Source: Methylomonas paludis (lineage in GTDB: Bacteria; Pseudomonadota; Gammaproteobacteria; Methylococcales; Methylomonadaceae). Taken from it: DNA of 64,000 nt. The position numbers and the translations under genes were made by a program. Shown here piece after piece: positions 1 through 9,829 of this stretch. How positions within the stretch are numbered: position 1 is the stretch's first letter; each line of letters starts with the position of its first letter. Under the pieces are notes generated by a model. The model did no database searches and was not told the origin of the DNA. It saw nothing but the letters and a program-made list of their open reading frames with translations. Where the stretch lies: the NCBI RefSeq assembly GCF_018734325.1, contig NZ_CP073754.1:2604001-2668000 (forward strand), given 5' to 3'.

Positions 1-2
1 GT

Positions 3-74
3 CAGGCTTATCAGGATATGATTAAATTAATCGATAGCAGGATTACAGCACTGCCTTTATATCAGCTAAATTAG
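3..74 (+). CDS. 3' end of an unidentified gene (partial)
   Basis: A frame open from the window edge runs for 23 sense codons and ends at TAG (72-74). The peptide ends DSRITALPLYQLN. It is too short to assign to a family. It would be convergent with the epimerase on the other strand, with about 75 bases between them. It could equally be chance reading of non-coding DNA; the sequence left of the window would decide. Confidence 0.3.
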   Translation, partial: QAYQDMIKLIDSRITALPLYQLN

Positions 75-149
75 ATCGATTGGCATATGGAAGTCGATTA
101 GTATGACAGCGCTTGAATCGATACCCTCCTGGCTGACCGTTTTTTAAAC

Positions 150-1157
150 TTATACTTGATAGTAATCGCGATACCACTTCACAAAATTTTCGATACCCTG
201 GGAAATGCTGATACTTGGCTTATAACCCACATCTGCCACCAAGGCTGCTACATCCGCATAAGTATCCGGTACATCGCCTGGTTGAATTGGTAATAGATTT
301 TTTTCAGCCGTTTTACCGAGAAAATGTTCCAGTGTTTCTATATAAGTCATTAACTCCACTGGCTGTTGATTACCGATATTATAGACCCGCCAAGGCGCAC
401 GACTGGTAGCAGGATCCGGCTTTACACCATCCCATTCCAGATTAGGTTGAGCGTTATGATCTAGCGTTCTGATCACACCTTCAACTATATCGTCAATATA
501 AGTAAAATCGCGACGATGTTTGCCATAATTAAATACATCAATTTTTTCACCTGCCAGTATGGCTTTGGTGAACAAAAACAAGGCCATATCCGGACGTCCC
601 CACGGACCATACACGGTAAAAAATCGCAGTCCGGTGGTTGGCAGTTGATAAAGATTGCTATAAGTATGCGCCATCAATTCATTGGCTTTCTTAGAAGCTG
701 CGTAGAGACTAAGCGGATGATCGACATTGTCATGTACAGAAAACGGCATGGCTTCATTGGCCCCGTATACCGAGCTGCTGGAGGCATAAACCAGATGTTC
801 TACCTGATGATGCCGACAACCTTCCAAAATATTTAAAAACCCGACGATATTGCTGTCTATATAAGCATGTGGGTTTTGTAATGAATAACGCACACCAGCC
901 TGGGCGGCAAGATTAATCACTTTTTGTGGCTGGTATCGTTTAAACAGAGCCTCTACTCCGTCTCGGTCTGCAATATTCAGCCTAACATCAGTATAACCCG
1001 CGTGGCTCTGAATACGCGCCAGCCTGCTCAGTTTTAAATTGACATCGTAATAATCATTCAGGTTATCAACTCCGATAACTTCGTCACCTCGTTCCAGTAA
1101 TTCGACAGCCAGTTGATTACCTATAAAACCGGCGGTGCCTGTTACTAAAATTCTCAT
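150..1157 (-). CDS. UDP-glucuronate 4-epimerase family protein
   Basis: A 335-residue extended-SDR sugar-nucleotide epimerase, probably interconverting UDP-glucuronate and UDP-galacturonate in the cytoplasm for polysaccharide synthesis. The NAD-binding glycine motif TGTAGFIG is at residues 6-13, followed by [14 protein letters not shown], typical of the CapI/LspL-type epimerases. The catalytic YxxxK is Y152-AAS-K156, with an upstream SSSSVYG stretch. Length is normal for the family. It stands apart from the main operons, with the pseudogene region upstream. The exact sugar substrate is inferred from family resemblance. Confidence 0.85.
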   Translation of the reverse strand: MRILVTGTAGFIGNQLAVELLERGDEVIGVDNLNDYYDVNLKLSRLARIQSHAGYTDVRLNIADRDGVEALFKRYQPQKVINLAAQAGVRYSLQNPHAYIDSNIVGFLNILEGCRHHQVEHLVYASSSSVYGANEAMPFSVHDNVDHPLSLYAASKKANELMAHTYSNLYQLPTTGLRFFTVYGPWGRPDMALFLFTKAILAGEKIDVFNYGKHRRDFTYIDDIVEGVIRTLDHNAQPNLEWDGVKPDPATSRAPWRVYNIGNQQPVELMTYIETLEHFLGKTAEKNLLPIQPGDVPDTYADVAALVADVGYKPSISISQGIENFVKWYRDYYQV

Positions 1158-1324
1158 CGTTTATAACCTCACATCGGTTTGTATAGCTGCAATATTTAAT
1201 TGTAGACTTTGTTACTACTCAATCTCTGGTCTTCTGGATAAGAAACCAGCAGGCCATAATACATTACATAATGATTTAATATCGTTTCAAAATATAGTCA
1301 TAAAACCGTTGAATGTACCAAGAA

Positions 1325-2028
1325 AGTAGAATAATAGGCAAACACCAGAAAACCAAATAATAGGTGATACATTACCTCGCCTGGAAATATACTTTCGCAT
1401 TAAAAAACTGGCTTGTTAATTAAATACATAACAAAACTTAACATCCCAAAAACATTTTTCCAATAAGGAATAAAATACCGGGCAAAAAAGAACCATTAAT
1501 AATTTCCCGAAAAACTCCCATTTTCAATTGAAAACCAGATTGACAAGATCAAGCCAGTTGATAGAAAAACCTTACTTAACTCAAACTTGACCATACAAAT
1601 TAATGGCAGTACTAGCAGATAGAATACCATAATCATGGTAATGAACCAAAGTATAGCGTGTAGGTGGCAGATAAAACATTAAAACCCATAGCCCCGCCTT
1701 CAGTAAAGCCAGCTTACCAGGTAAATTTGCCATTGCAAACAATCTGATAGAAAACATATAAAGTCGATAAAACCTTAAAACCTTAAAACCTTAAAACCTT
1801 AAAACCTTAAAACCTTAAAACCTTAAAACCTTAAAACCTTAAAACCTTAAAACCTTTTTTAAAGTAAACCTTATGTACACTATGAAAATCCGGTTTTATT
1901 TCCTTACCAACCAGTAAATATTCAGATAAAGAAGGCATAAATCCTAAATAATAACTACTAGGTGTTCTGTAATTGGATTCTTGGTTTCGAGCAACACTAA
2001 AGTGCAATTCAACGGAAATATAGGACAC
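1325..2028 (-). pseudogene. Decayed polytopic membrane protein gene
   Basis: No intact frame exists, but the minus strand shows consecutive hydrophobic stretches typical of an inner-membrane protein. The 5' part (2028 down to about 1857) is an open frame including SYYLGFMPSLSEYLLVGK. It runs into an 8-bp tandem repeat (1769-1856) that carries stop codons. Beyond the repeat the reading continues (FYRLYMFSIRLFAMANLPGK), then needs a frameshift near 1650 to reach WFITMIMVFYLLVLPLI, and crosses in-frame stops near 1500 and 1400. The hydrophobicity and EPS context suggest a former polymerase or acyltransferase, but I do not recognise the family. Confidence 0.45.
1769..1856. repeat. Tandem octanucleotide repeat, 11 perfect copies of AAAACCTT
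   Basis: Eleven head-to-tail perfect copies of the 8-bp unit AAAACCTT occupy these 88 bases. Because 8 is not a multiple of 3, every frame cycles through the same eight codons on the minus strand (AAG GTT TTA AGG TTT TAA GGT TTT), so any tract longer than about three copies contains a stop in every frame. The repeat lies inside the decayed membrane gene and interrupts it. Such tracts arise by slipped-strand mispairing. Confidence 0.95.
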
Positions 2029-2584
2029 TGGCTACACACAGAATTTCAATAAATATAAATCAATTAGCTATTCAAAAGTTTACACATCAAATGGCTTGAC
2101 AAAAATTGGCAAAACACCAGATTATAATGTGACATTCATTAAAGGAATTAACTTTAGTCAAAATAAAAAAGACTCTATGGCAATCAGTCAAAAATTTATA
2201 ATTTTGAAATATCCAAGAAAAAGAACAACTGATCTACATAAAAATAAGCATAAAATTTGACAAAAAACCAATAAACTTAGCCTTTAGTGATAGTTTTTGG
2301 AAGAATATTTGATGCTTGATTCAGTATTATCAGGCATGAACCGAGCTTAGATCTGACTGGTCTAGCTTTACCGTCACCATTTAATGATGAATAGATTTTC
2401 ACAACACTCACTTATAACTAAAATCAACAGTTAGTCATATGAACCAATCACACGCCTTACCTGCACTGCAATACTTATCCACATCTGATTTTTATCATAG
2501 TCTCTTGGTATGCTTTCAGCACACGCCAAAACTTTCAAGTTCTTTCACAGCTTTCTCTGCATATTATAGGGTTGAACATGGGGT
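2029..2584. other. Non-coding AT-rich stretch
   Basis: No convincing frame on either strand. The minus strand has hydrophobic fragments broken by many stops (2050-2280), which may be more debris of the adjacent pseudogene. No clear promoter or terminator seen. Confidence 0.4.
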
Positions 2585-3676
2585 TTAACTCTTAGGTGCT
2601 GGTTTTCCAGAAAAATGGTGACTCCAGACAATGCTTGGCCGTTCAATCAGCAGAAACATGAGCCAACTGGCAAAAATGCAAACTAATATAGATAAAATAA
2701 TACCTATAAGTTCGATATTTAAGGTCTCAGGATAAGCCCAACGATTGACTATGCGAAACACAATGCCCGTCAAAGGATTGTGTAGCAAATAAAGACTATA
2801 AGAAATGAGCGCAATGAACTGTATCCACTTCCATGATAACCATTTTCCCATTGCATCCCACATACCTGCGAGTAATAATAATATCCCGGTAAACGCGGTG
2901 ATTATGGTAAATAGAGATTGGGTATAGATGCCGAAAACTAAAACGACTACACAATAAATACCTGCAAATACTCTAATTTTACCAGACTCAAGCCATCCCC
3001 AGCAAACCAGAGCACCTACCAGAAAGCTATACCAATAAGATAAGAACCCGCCTCGCCAAAGCACGTTTTCAGTGATATGTGCTGGCCACAATAAAGCGAT
3101 AATCCCTGCCGTACCAAAAACCCAAAGCCGGGCATACTGACTTGAACTTGTTTTTTTGGAATCTGCTACTAATATTAACAACGCAAATGCTATATAAAAC
3201 TGTATCTCGATACATAAGGTCCAAAAAACCGAACTGATTCTAGAACTGGCTAACAGCTGTTGCAAATAGACTAAATGAGCCAATACATCACTTATGCCAA
3301 TTTGCTGCATTCCTTCACCTAAGACTTTGGCTTTAAAATGATTTATGATCAACATAACCACTATTGTGAAGTAGTAGGGTGGGGAAAGTCGGGTTAGGCG
3401 ACGCAGTAAAAACTGGCCTGCCGTTTTGCCGTCAACTTTAATCTGACGAACGGTGTAAGCCATAACAAAACCACTCAAAACAAAAAAAATGGAAACTCCG
3501 AGATAGCCCCAGTCAAAAATTGCTGTGTCCAGCCAATTTGGCAAATTGGCTTTGATACTAGCAATGTGCTTTCCTTCAGACATGTGGTAAAAAACAACCC
3601 ATAGTGCAGCACAAGCCCTCAGTCCGTCAGCAAACGCCACGCGTGAGCCGGTTGGATTTAAAACCACATTACTCAT
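2585..3676 (-). CDS. Acyltransferase family 3 (OafA-like) membrane protein
   Basis: A 363-residue multi-pass inner-membrane acyltransferase, expected to add acetyl or another acyl group to a sugar of the polysaccharide or its lipid-linked precursor. The N-terminus FADGLRACAALWVVFYHMSE is the usual family-3 opening, with the conserved histidine at the end of the first membrane helix. About ten hydrophobic segments follow, including GYLGVSIFFVLSGFVMAY, and a late SYSLYLLHNPL motif typical of the family. Length is normal. It is divergent from the wcaJ-like gene. The acceptor sugar cannot be read from sequence. Confidence 0.85.
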   Translation of the reverse strand: MSNVVLNPTGSRVAFADGLRACAALWVVFYHMSEGKHIASIKANLPNWLDTAIFDWGYLGVSIFFVLSGFVMAYTVRQIKVDGKTAGQFLLRRLTRLSPPYYFTIVVMLIINHFKAKVLGEGMQQIGISDVLAHLVYLQQLLASSRISSVFWTLCIEIQFYIAFALLILVADSKKTSSSQYARLWVFGTAGIIALLWPAHITENVLWRGGFLSYWYSFLVGALVCWGWLESGKIRVFAGIYCVVVLVFGIYTQSLFTIITAFTGILLLLAGMWDAMGKWLSWKWIQFIALISYSLYLLHNPLTGIVFRIVNRWAYPETLNIELIGIILSILVCIFASWLMFLLIERPSIVWSHHFSGKPAPKS

Positions 3677-4084
3677 ACGATTTACCTTGAATTACTTCTG
3701 TGATGATCCATTACTCCCACCAAATTTTGAAAATCCGTATCAAGCTATGCTAGGCTATTGATCGGTTCAGCTGGCTAGAGCATTAGATGGGGTCAGCGCT
3801 TGCAGCTTTTATGATTATTCTGTTCTGGAACCCATAAGCACGGTACACGGACATAGAGCTGCATAGGTTTCAACAAGCAGACCTTTAAGCAGCAAAGTTT
3901 AACCACTTTCCATCCTATCGCACTTTTTAAAAATATGCCAATCCTACCGCATAAGCCACGCTTAAACTGTCGAAAAAAATTATTATTGCAAGCATTGAAG
4001 CTATGCTTTAGATTATCAGCATAGAACATAGCGAAATTTAATTTCACCGAATCAACTAGTTTTACACTAACCTTTCTCCTGAAT
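3677..4084. other. Divergent intergenic region, acyltransferase / wcaJ-like gene
   Basis: About 400 bases between two divergently transcribed genes, so promoters for both should lie here. I see no strong consensus -35/-10 pair. An 84-codon minus-strand frame (3793-4047) has no recognisable family and is not counted as a gene. Confidence 0.4.
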
Positions 4085-5503
4085 ATGAATCAAAATCGCT
4101 CAAAAGGATTTATCCGGCCTTTGCAACCGCTCCAAGGCTTGAAACGTGCTATGGATACCGGACTCATCTTTATCATGCTTTACGCAGCCTTAAGAGTTTC
4201 AGCTTTACCTCTTACCACAGAGTATTTAGCCCTATTCATTGTTTGCACCGTCCTCTACGGGATTTTTGCTGAACAGCATGAAATTTATTACGGCTGGCGT
4301 GGGGATCCTATGTTTGATGTGGCCATGCGTATCTTGATGTCATGGGTACTAGCTTTCGCTATTGTCATCAGTTGCCTATTCATGTTTGATTTCGGCTTCG
4401 CTTTTTCCAAGGAGGTACTGGAAATCTGGCTGCCCCTCACCTCGCTCGGCATTATTTCTTTACATACCATCCGTCGCCTGATCATGTCACACATGCATGC
4501 TCTAGGCATAAACGTACGAACTTATGCTGTGCTAGGTGCCAATAAACTGGGACAACGCCTTGATCACGCTATTTCCGAAATGCCTTGGTTAGGTTATAAA
4601 TGCGTTGGTTTTTTTGATGACCGCTATGAAAACTCCGAGCGTTGTCAAGACATCCATAACCCAGATAGAGTAATAGGCGGTTTTAAGGATTTACTGGAGC
4701 AGGCTCAACTGGGTAATATAGATCATATTTATGTAACTTTGCCCTTACGTGCCGAAAAACGTGTTAACCAGTTGATTAACGAACTGGCTGACAGTACTGT
4801 CTCAGTAAATATAGTACCTGATTTTTTTACTTTTAATTTGATGCATTCAAAGCTAAGCAGTGTTAAAGGTATCCCGGTCGTCAGTGTGTTCGACACACCT
4901 TTAAATTCGGCGCTGGACGGTTTTTATAAACGCTTTGAAGATTTGCTACTGTGCGCAATTATACTGCCACTAATTGCTATTCCCATGGCGATTATTGGTG
5001 CGGCGGTTAGGCTGACTTCTCCTGGTCCGGCAATTTTCAAGCAAAAACGTTATGGAGTAAATGGCGAAGAGATTGAAGTTTGGAAATTCCGTTCCATGAC
5101 TGTCACTGAAAACGGTGCCACTGTTACTCAGGCCACTGTCAATGATCGACGTGTTACCCGCTTGGGAGGCATTTTACGCCGCACCTCACTTGATGAATTG
5201 CCACAGTTCATCAATGTATTACAAGGTAGAATGTCTGTGGTCGGTCCTCGCCCACACGCTATCGCCCATAATGAATTTTATAGAAAACAAATTCAAGGCT
5301 ATATGTTACGCCACAAAATGAAACCGGGCATTACCGGCCTGGCGCAAATCAATGGTTGTCGTGGTGAAACCGATACCATAGAAAAAATGCAGATGCGTAT
5401 CCACTACGATTTGGAATATATCCGCCACTGGTCAGTATTTTTGGATTTAAAACTGGTATTTTTAACTATTTTTAAAGGCTTTGTTAGCGAGCAGGCTTAT
5501 TAA
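4085..5503 (+). CDS. Undecaprenyl-phosphate glucose phosphotransferase (WcaJ-type)
   Basis: A 472-residue polyprenyl-phosphate hexose-1-phosphate transferase. It transfers a sugar phosphate, usually glucose-1-P, from a UDP-sugar to undecaprenyl phosphate, the first step of repeat-unit assembly at the inner membrane. Four N-terminal membrane segments (about 20-130) are followed by a Rossmann-like CoA-binding domain (about 140-260) and the catalytic bacterial sugar transferase domain (about 280-472), with KRFEDLLLCAIILPL, SPGPAIFKQKRYG, RRTSLDELPQ and VVGPRPHA. Length is normal. It is the only initiating transferase seen in the window. It is transcribed alone, with IS4 copy 1 inserted about 170 bases downstream. 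Confidence 0.9.
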   Translation: MNQNRSKGFIRPLQPLQGLKRAMDTGLIFIMLYAALRVSALPLTTEYLALFIVCTVLYGIFAEQHEIYYGWRGDPMFDVAMRILMSWVLAFAIVISCLFMFDFGFAFSKEVLEIWLPLTSLGIISLHTIRRLIMSHMHALGINVRTYAVLGANKLGQRLDHAISEMPWLGYKCVGFFDDRYENSERCQDIHNPDRVIGGFKDLLEQAQLGNIDHIYVTLPLRAEKRVNQLINELADSTVSVNIVPDFFTFNLMHSKLSSVKGIPVVSVFDTPLNSALDGFYKRFEDLLLCAIILPLIAIPMAIIGAAVRLTSPGPAIFKQKRYGVNGEEIEVWKFRSMTVTENGATVTQATVNDRRVTRLGGILRRTSLDELPQFINVLQGRMSVVGPRPHAIAHNEFYRKQIQGYMLRHKMKPGITGLAQINGCRGETDTIEKMQMRIHYDLEYIRHWSVFLDLKLVFLTIFKGFVSEQAY

Positions 5504-5676
5504 ATCATAAAGACTAGAAGAGATTTACTTAAATTTGGCACCTACTGCTTGCTGGGTTCTATTCAGAACCGCGAGAAGAATCAATCTCAAAAGTGCTAGA
5601 GCGGATTATCTTATTAAATTGACCTTCTTTACTTACGACTCTACTGCAGAAACAGAAAAATTATCTTAGTTCTTGG

Positions 5677-6935
5677 CTCTGTACACGACAAAACCTAAAA
5701 ACCGGCTAAAGAAGATGATCTAAGCTTATGACTTGAAAGCCCATCGCAAATCTGTTTCACTCTCTAATGACTAAAAAAGGGGGTGAACATGGACTTAAAC
5801 GATGGGCTTAGAGCGATTTTAAAAGACCATGTGTCTTGGAGCAAGCGCCGTTTAGATTGTTTTATCGGTCTGTTACTGGCGTTAATCCAATCCAGGCACA
5901 TGAATTTAACGCAATTAGCGGTGAATTTTGGTGGACAGGCGACCTTAAAGTCCCGGTACAGGCGGCTTCAGCGTTTTTTTCAAACCGTTGTTTTTGATTA
6001 TGACGCCGTGGCGCATCTGATCATGCAGTTGTTTGATTTTAAGGGCCAGTCGTATTATTTGACTCTGGATCGCACTAACTGGAAATGGGGAAAGGCCAAT
6101 CTGAATATCCTCACCCTGGCGATTGCTTATAAAGGCATGGCGGTGCCGGTGTACTGGTTGGTGTTGAATAAGCAGGGTAACTCCAATCAGCGTGAACGAA
6201 TCGCCTTATTGCAACGCTTCATCCGGCAGTTTGGTCGGCATGGCATTCAAGGCGTATTGGCTGACCGGGAGTTTATTGGCGATCAGTGGTGGCAATGGTT
6301 AACAGACCATACCATTCCGTATTTGATTCGGATGAAAGACAATCAGTTACTGACCAATCGCCGCCACGCCGGAAAGCCCGTTCAAGCCCTATTCCGGGAT
6401 TTAAAGGTGGGCGAGCAGCGCGTACTGAGGAAAAGACAGCGCATTGGCGATCAGTGGGTTTGGTTGAACGCCTTAAAATTAGAGACCAACGAGCTATTAG
6501 TGTTGGCCAGTAACCAGCGCTTGGCTCAGGCGATTCAAGTTTACGGCCAGCGCTGGCAAATTGAAAACCTGTTCCAATGCTTGAAAGGGCGCGGCTTCCA
6601 TTTAGAAGATACCCGGCTGACCCGGTATTATCGGATTAAGAAAGTCATGGCGCTCCAAGCCATTGCTTTTTGCTGGGCCCATAAAGTCGGGGAATGGAAA
6701 CATCGAGCCGTTAAGCCGTTAACCATCAAACAACACGGTCGCCCGGAATGTAGCTTGTTTCGTTATGGGCTAGACGAGCTGAATAACTTTTTGTTGAAAA
6801 CGGTTAAATCGGCTGATGAGATGCTTCGATTCTGGATTTTGTTTTTATGTCCGCCGACTATGATCGATTATGACCGAAGTCGGTCTGGGAAAATAACCCT
6901 CAGAATTTAAGTGGCGCGTTTTGTCGTGTACAGAG
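5677..6935 (+). mobile_element. IS4-family insertion sequence, copy 1
   Basis: A complete 1259-bp element. Its ends are the inverted repeat CTCTGTACACGACAAAAC and its complement, and it is flanked by a perfect 9-bp target duplication AGTTCTTGG (5668-5676 and 6936-6944). It has one transposase gene. Two further copies of the same length lie at 15025-16283 and 48424-49682 in the opposite orientation. The copies differ by only a few bases, so spread within this genome is recent. Confidence 0.97.
5789..6910 (+). CDS. IS4-family transposase, copy 1
   Basis: A 373-residue DDE transposase. The first catalytic Asp is in LTLDRTNW, the second in LADREFIG, and the Glu in the IS4-family Y-(2)-R-(3)-E-(6)-K signature (YGQRWQIENLFQCLK). 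The ATG at 5789 is preferred over the in-frame GTG at 5783 because AAGGGGG then sits five bases upstream. The frame is intact. Against copies 2 and 3 it has Val instead of Ala in DLK(V/A)GEQ and Asp instead of Glu in HLE(D/E)TRL. Confidence 0.96.
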   Translation: MDLNDGLRAILKDHVSWSKRRLDCFIGLLLALIQSRHMNLTQLAVNFGGQATLKSRYRRLQRFFQTVVFDYDAVAHLIMQLFDFKGQSYYLTLDRTNWKWGKANLNILTLAIAYKGMAVPVYWLVLNKQGNSNQRERIALLQRFIRQFGRHGIQGVLADREFIGDQWWQWLTDHTIPYLIRMKDNQLLTNRRHAGKPVQALFRDLKVGEQRVLRKRQRIGDQWVWLNALKLETNELLVLASNQRLAQAIQVYGQRWQIENLFQCLKGRGFHLEDTRLTRYYRIKKVMALQAIAFCWAHKVGEWKHRAVKPLTIKQHGRPECSLFRYGLDELNNFLLKTVKSADEMLRFWILFLCPPTMIDYDRSRSGKITLRI

Positions 6936-6944
6936 AGTTCTTGG

Positions 6945-7409
6945 TAAAGAAAGTGAAAACTCTTTTAACAGGGGGTTATCGCCTGGCATTTGCTGCCTTC
7001 CACCCCAACTCATTGATATACATTAATAAAGACACACCTAAATATACTTAAGCAGGGGTTAAAAAGGTTCATCCAGACATCTCAAAATAGTGTTTATACT
7101 GCAATAGAAGCAAGTAAGGATAAAGAAAAAACGACTTATTCTCGAGTTTTATTTTGTGCAATTAAGCTGTTATGGAAAAGCATACAGACTCTTTAGAAAT
7201 ATACCTAAGGCTACTATGACCATCGCTAATATTGTCTATCAGATATCATTTCATCAAAGAACGGCATTCTCTAGCAACACCGTTTGAATTGGCCTCTGGC
7301 ATTCTGGCGTTGCATTGAATTCACCATGAATCAATTTGGTTTTTTCTAAGACCACTCGAAAACCCGATAGCTTGTTAAAGTACGCGGCTTAAAGATATAA
7401 ATTTGAAAA
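6945..7409. other. Non-coding stretch between IS4 copy 1 and an acyltransferase
   Basis: No frame of convincing length or composition. With the insertion sequence removed, the sequence is continuous with the region after the wcaJ-like gene and still contains no gene. Nothing further seen. Confidence 0.4.
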
Positions 7410-8486
7410 ATGCAGAAATCATTACTCGCCAAACAAACAAAAGAATTTTATATACCCTCACTTGATGGCATTCGGGCAATAGCTATTCTATTAGTTTTTT
7501 TATCCCACATTGGTTTAGGTCACATTATTCCAGGAGGACTTGGTGTAACCATATTTTTTTTTCTAAGTGGATTTCTTATCACAACTTTATTAAGAAAAGA
7601 ATATGAAAAAACAAATACCATAAATTTTACTCATTTCTATATACGCCGTATTTTTAGAATTTGGCCAAATTTTTATTTTGTACTTTTTAGTGGCGCAATT
7701 CTTACTATTTACGGAATTATTCCTGGCGAAATAAAAATAATGCCATTTCTATCTCAGGCTTTTCATTACGCCAATTACTATTTAATAACACATGATAATA
7801 GTGGAAAAACCATAGGCTCTGAAATTTTCTGGTCACTCGCAGTTGAAGAGCATTACTATTTAATATTCCCTTTTCTATATTTACTATTGCTACGATTGGG
7901 ATTATCGCAACAAAAACAGTTTTTAACTCTTCTGCTTTTTTGCATATCAATCTTGGCTTGGCGTTATTATTTAGTATATGAAATGAATGCCAGTAGTGTT
8001 CGCACATACTATGCCTCTGATACACGATTCGATTCTTTATTCTTTGGATGTAGTTTAGCTGTATACAGAAATCCTGTCTTGGATGATATTAAAAATAGTG
8101 ACAAGACACTTAAGTATATCTACATCCCACTAGCTGTGCTTATCATTGTAATCAGCTTATTATTTAGGTCCGAACATTTTAGGGAAACTATAAGATATTC
8201 TTTACAAGGTGTTGCGTTGTATCCACTTTTTTGGGCTGCAATTAGATTTCATAATTGGGGTGTATTTAGGATACTAAATTTTAGGGCAATGAAATTTATG
8301 GGCTGGCTGTCATATTCATTTTATTTAGTCCATTTTTCAGTTATAAAAGTTGTTTTTCTGCACACCGAAAATTTGCCCATTTATATTTCGGCCAGTCTTG
8401 CTTTTATTATATCGATAACTATAGCTTATCTGATATATATAGTTATAGAAGCGCCTTTTACACGTTTACGTAAAAAACTAATTTAA
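7410..8486 (+). CDS. Acyltransferase family 3 membrane protein
   Basis: A 358-residue polytopic acyltransferase, expected to O-acylate a polysaccharide sugar at the inner membrane. The opening YIPSLDGIRAIAILLVFLSH carries the conserved DGIRA and the histidine of helix 1; GGLGVTIFFFLSGFLITTLL and YIRRIFRIWPNFYF follow as in OafA-like proteins. EIFWSLAVEEHYYLIFPF is another family hallmark, and the late SYSFYLVHF matches the end of the domain. There is no periplasmic SGNH extension, as its length shows. Codon use is more AT-rich than the other acyltransferase at 2585. It is convergent with the glycosyltransferase at 8588. Confidence 0.88.
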   Translation: MQKSLLAKQTKEFYIPSLDGIRAIAILLVFLSHIGLGHIIPGGLGVTIFFFLSGFLITTLLRKEYEKTNTINFTHFYIRRIFRIWPNFYFVLFSGAILTIYGIIPGEIKIMPFLSQAFHYANYYLITHDNSGKTIGSEIFWSLAVEEHYYLIFPFLYLLLLRLGLSQQKQFLTLLLFCISILAWRYYLVYEMNASSVRTYYASDTRFDSLFFGCSLAVYRNPVLDDIKNSDKTLKYIYIPLAVLIIVISLLFRSEHFRETIRYSLQGVALYPLFWAAIRFHNWGVFRILNFRAMKFMGWLSYSFYLVHFSVIKVVFLHTENLPIYISASLAFIISITIAYLIYIVIEAPFTRLRKKLI

Positions 8487-8587
8487 GCTTTGTAAATTAT
8501 GACGTTCACATATATTTCAAGTTGAGTCGATCTGGAAACGTGTAGAGCGGTTCTCGGCACCCTCCAGCTATAAACATTGGGCTTAAT

Positions 8588-9793
8588 TCAACTTGGGTTG
8601 ATGGACAGAAATTTGCTATATAACTGCTGGGAAATTAGCTTCAGGTTATGCTCCTGAGCAACACGAGCATGGCCTTCCCTACCCATCGCAGAGAGCTGAG
8701 CAGGGGTTGCCGTTAGAGCTTCACGAATAGCATTACTGATATCCTCAACAGAACCAGCAGGAACTAACCAACCGCATTTTTTATCGACAAGTTCTGGTAT
8801 ACCAGCAATATAAGTCGAAATCACAGGACGGCCTAGTGCAAGCGACTCCATAATAACCACAGGTAAGCCTTCCGCAAAACTCGGCAATAAAAATGACCGA
8901 CATTCTGAAATCATTTTTCTAACTTCTAGATTGGCCTTCCAGCCATGTAATTCGATTAAATCTGCAACATGGTATTTTATTATTTCTTCTTCAAGTGCAT
9001 TTCTGGATTCGCCATCACCAATCAAGTGTATCTTTAAGTGGGGGAAGTCCGGTTTTAACAGAGCCAATGCTTGAGGGATTAATAACTGCCCTTTTTGTGG
9101 ACATAGTCGGCCTACACAAATAAGGTTTTGATTGTCATTATTAAAGTCATAATTCGGAATAAATTCATCAACATTCAAGCCGCAATGAACAATAATAATT
9201 TTATCCAGGTAAGTAGGATTACTAAATCTTATCAATTGTGCCCGACAAAAGTTGGATATGGCAACTACAAAGGCCGCATGATGTATCTTAAGCGCCATGC
9301 TGATAAATTGAGGATCAACAAATTCATCAGGACCATGGGAAGTAAAACTGTAGCTCACCCCCCCCATTTCTCGAGCCAGCATTGCTACGGTAGTGGCATT
9401 GGTGGCAAAATGAGTATGAACATGTTGAATGCCATCGCGTCTTGACTGCCTGTAAAAGTAAGTTGCCTGCAACAAATAAGCTATATGCTTGATAGTTATG
9501 CCGCCGGCGTTTTTGCATACCTTACGCCACAAAATCAAGGCATGAAATAAACCAGTAGCATTAGCAAACAATACAATAAAAAAGGCCTTGAGTAAGCCAA
9601 AGGCATTGTTTGTTAATAGGTATTGCGTCTGCGATTGTTCGGCAATATCTAATTCATCCACCAATTCTTCGCTCCAGTGCCGCACTGCATAACGCTTTAT
9701 TTCTATCCCCAAGCTCTCAAGACTTTCTATTTCACGACGAATAAACGTCGTACTAGTCATAGGGTAGGAGTTCATCAAATAACCAATTTTCAA
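8588..9793 (-). CDS. Glycosyltransferase family 4 (GT-B fold)
   Basis: A 401-residue retaining glycosyltransferase. The start MKIGYLMNSYPMTSTTFIRREIE is typical of the colanic-acid/amylovoran GT4 enzymes that build exopolysaccharide repeat units on the cytoplasmic face. The C-terminal nucleotide-sugar domain shows LICVGRLCPQKGQ near residue 225 and the E-x7-E motif in SFAEGLPVVIMESLALGRPV. It is the last gene of a three-gene minus-strand set with two oxidoreductases, 36 bases after the preceding gene. Donor and acceptor are not predictable. Confidence 0.88.
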   Translation of the reverse strand: MKIGYLMNSYPMTSTTFIRREIESLESLGIEIKRYAVRHWSEELVDELDIAEQSQTQYLLTNNAFGLLKAFFIVLFANATGLFHALILWRKVCKNAGGITIKHIAYLLQATYFYRQSRRDGIQHVHTHFATNATTVAMLAREMGGVSYSFTSHGPDEFVDPQFISMALKIHHAAFVVAISNFCRAQLIRFSNPTYLDKIIIVHCGLNVDEFIPNYDFNNDNQNLICVGRLCPQKGQLLIPQALALLKPDFPHLKIHLIGDGESRNALEEEIIKYHVADLIELHGWKANLEVRKMISECRSFLLPSFAEGLPVVIMESLALGRPVISTYIAGIPELVDKKCGWLVPAGSVEDISNAIREALTATPAQLSAMGREGHARVAQEHNLKLISQQLYSKFLSINPS

Positions 9794-9829
9794 AACTAAT
9801 ATTCCTTTAGATTTAAATCAATTCATCAA

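Noticed and set aside
1769-1856. Tandem repeats considered as a CRISPR array
   Set aside because: The copies are 8 bp, directly adjacent and without spacers, so this is a simple microsatellite; no CRISPR array was seen anywhere in the window.
3793-4047. 84-codon minus-strand frame between the acyltransferase and wcaJ-like genes
   Set aside because: No domain or signal peptide, odd composition with many Cys and Trp, and it lies where divergent promoters must be.
5534-5553. TGGCACCTACTGCTTGC resembling a sigma-54 promoter after the wcaJ-like gene
   Set aside because: GG to GC spacing is two bases too long and no gene follows before the insertion sequence.
6286-6513. 75-codon frame inside the IS4 transposase, also present in copies 2 and 3
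   Set aside because: It is an alternative frame of the transposase, conserved only because the elements are nearly identical.
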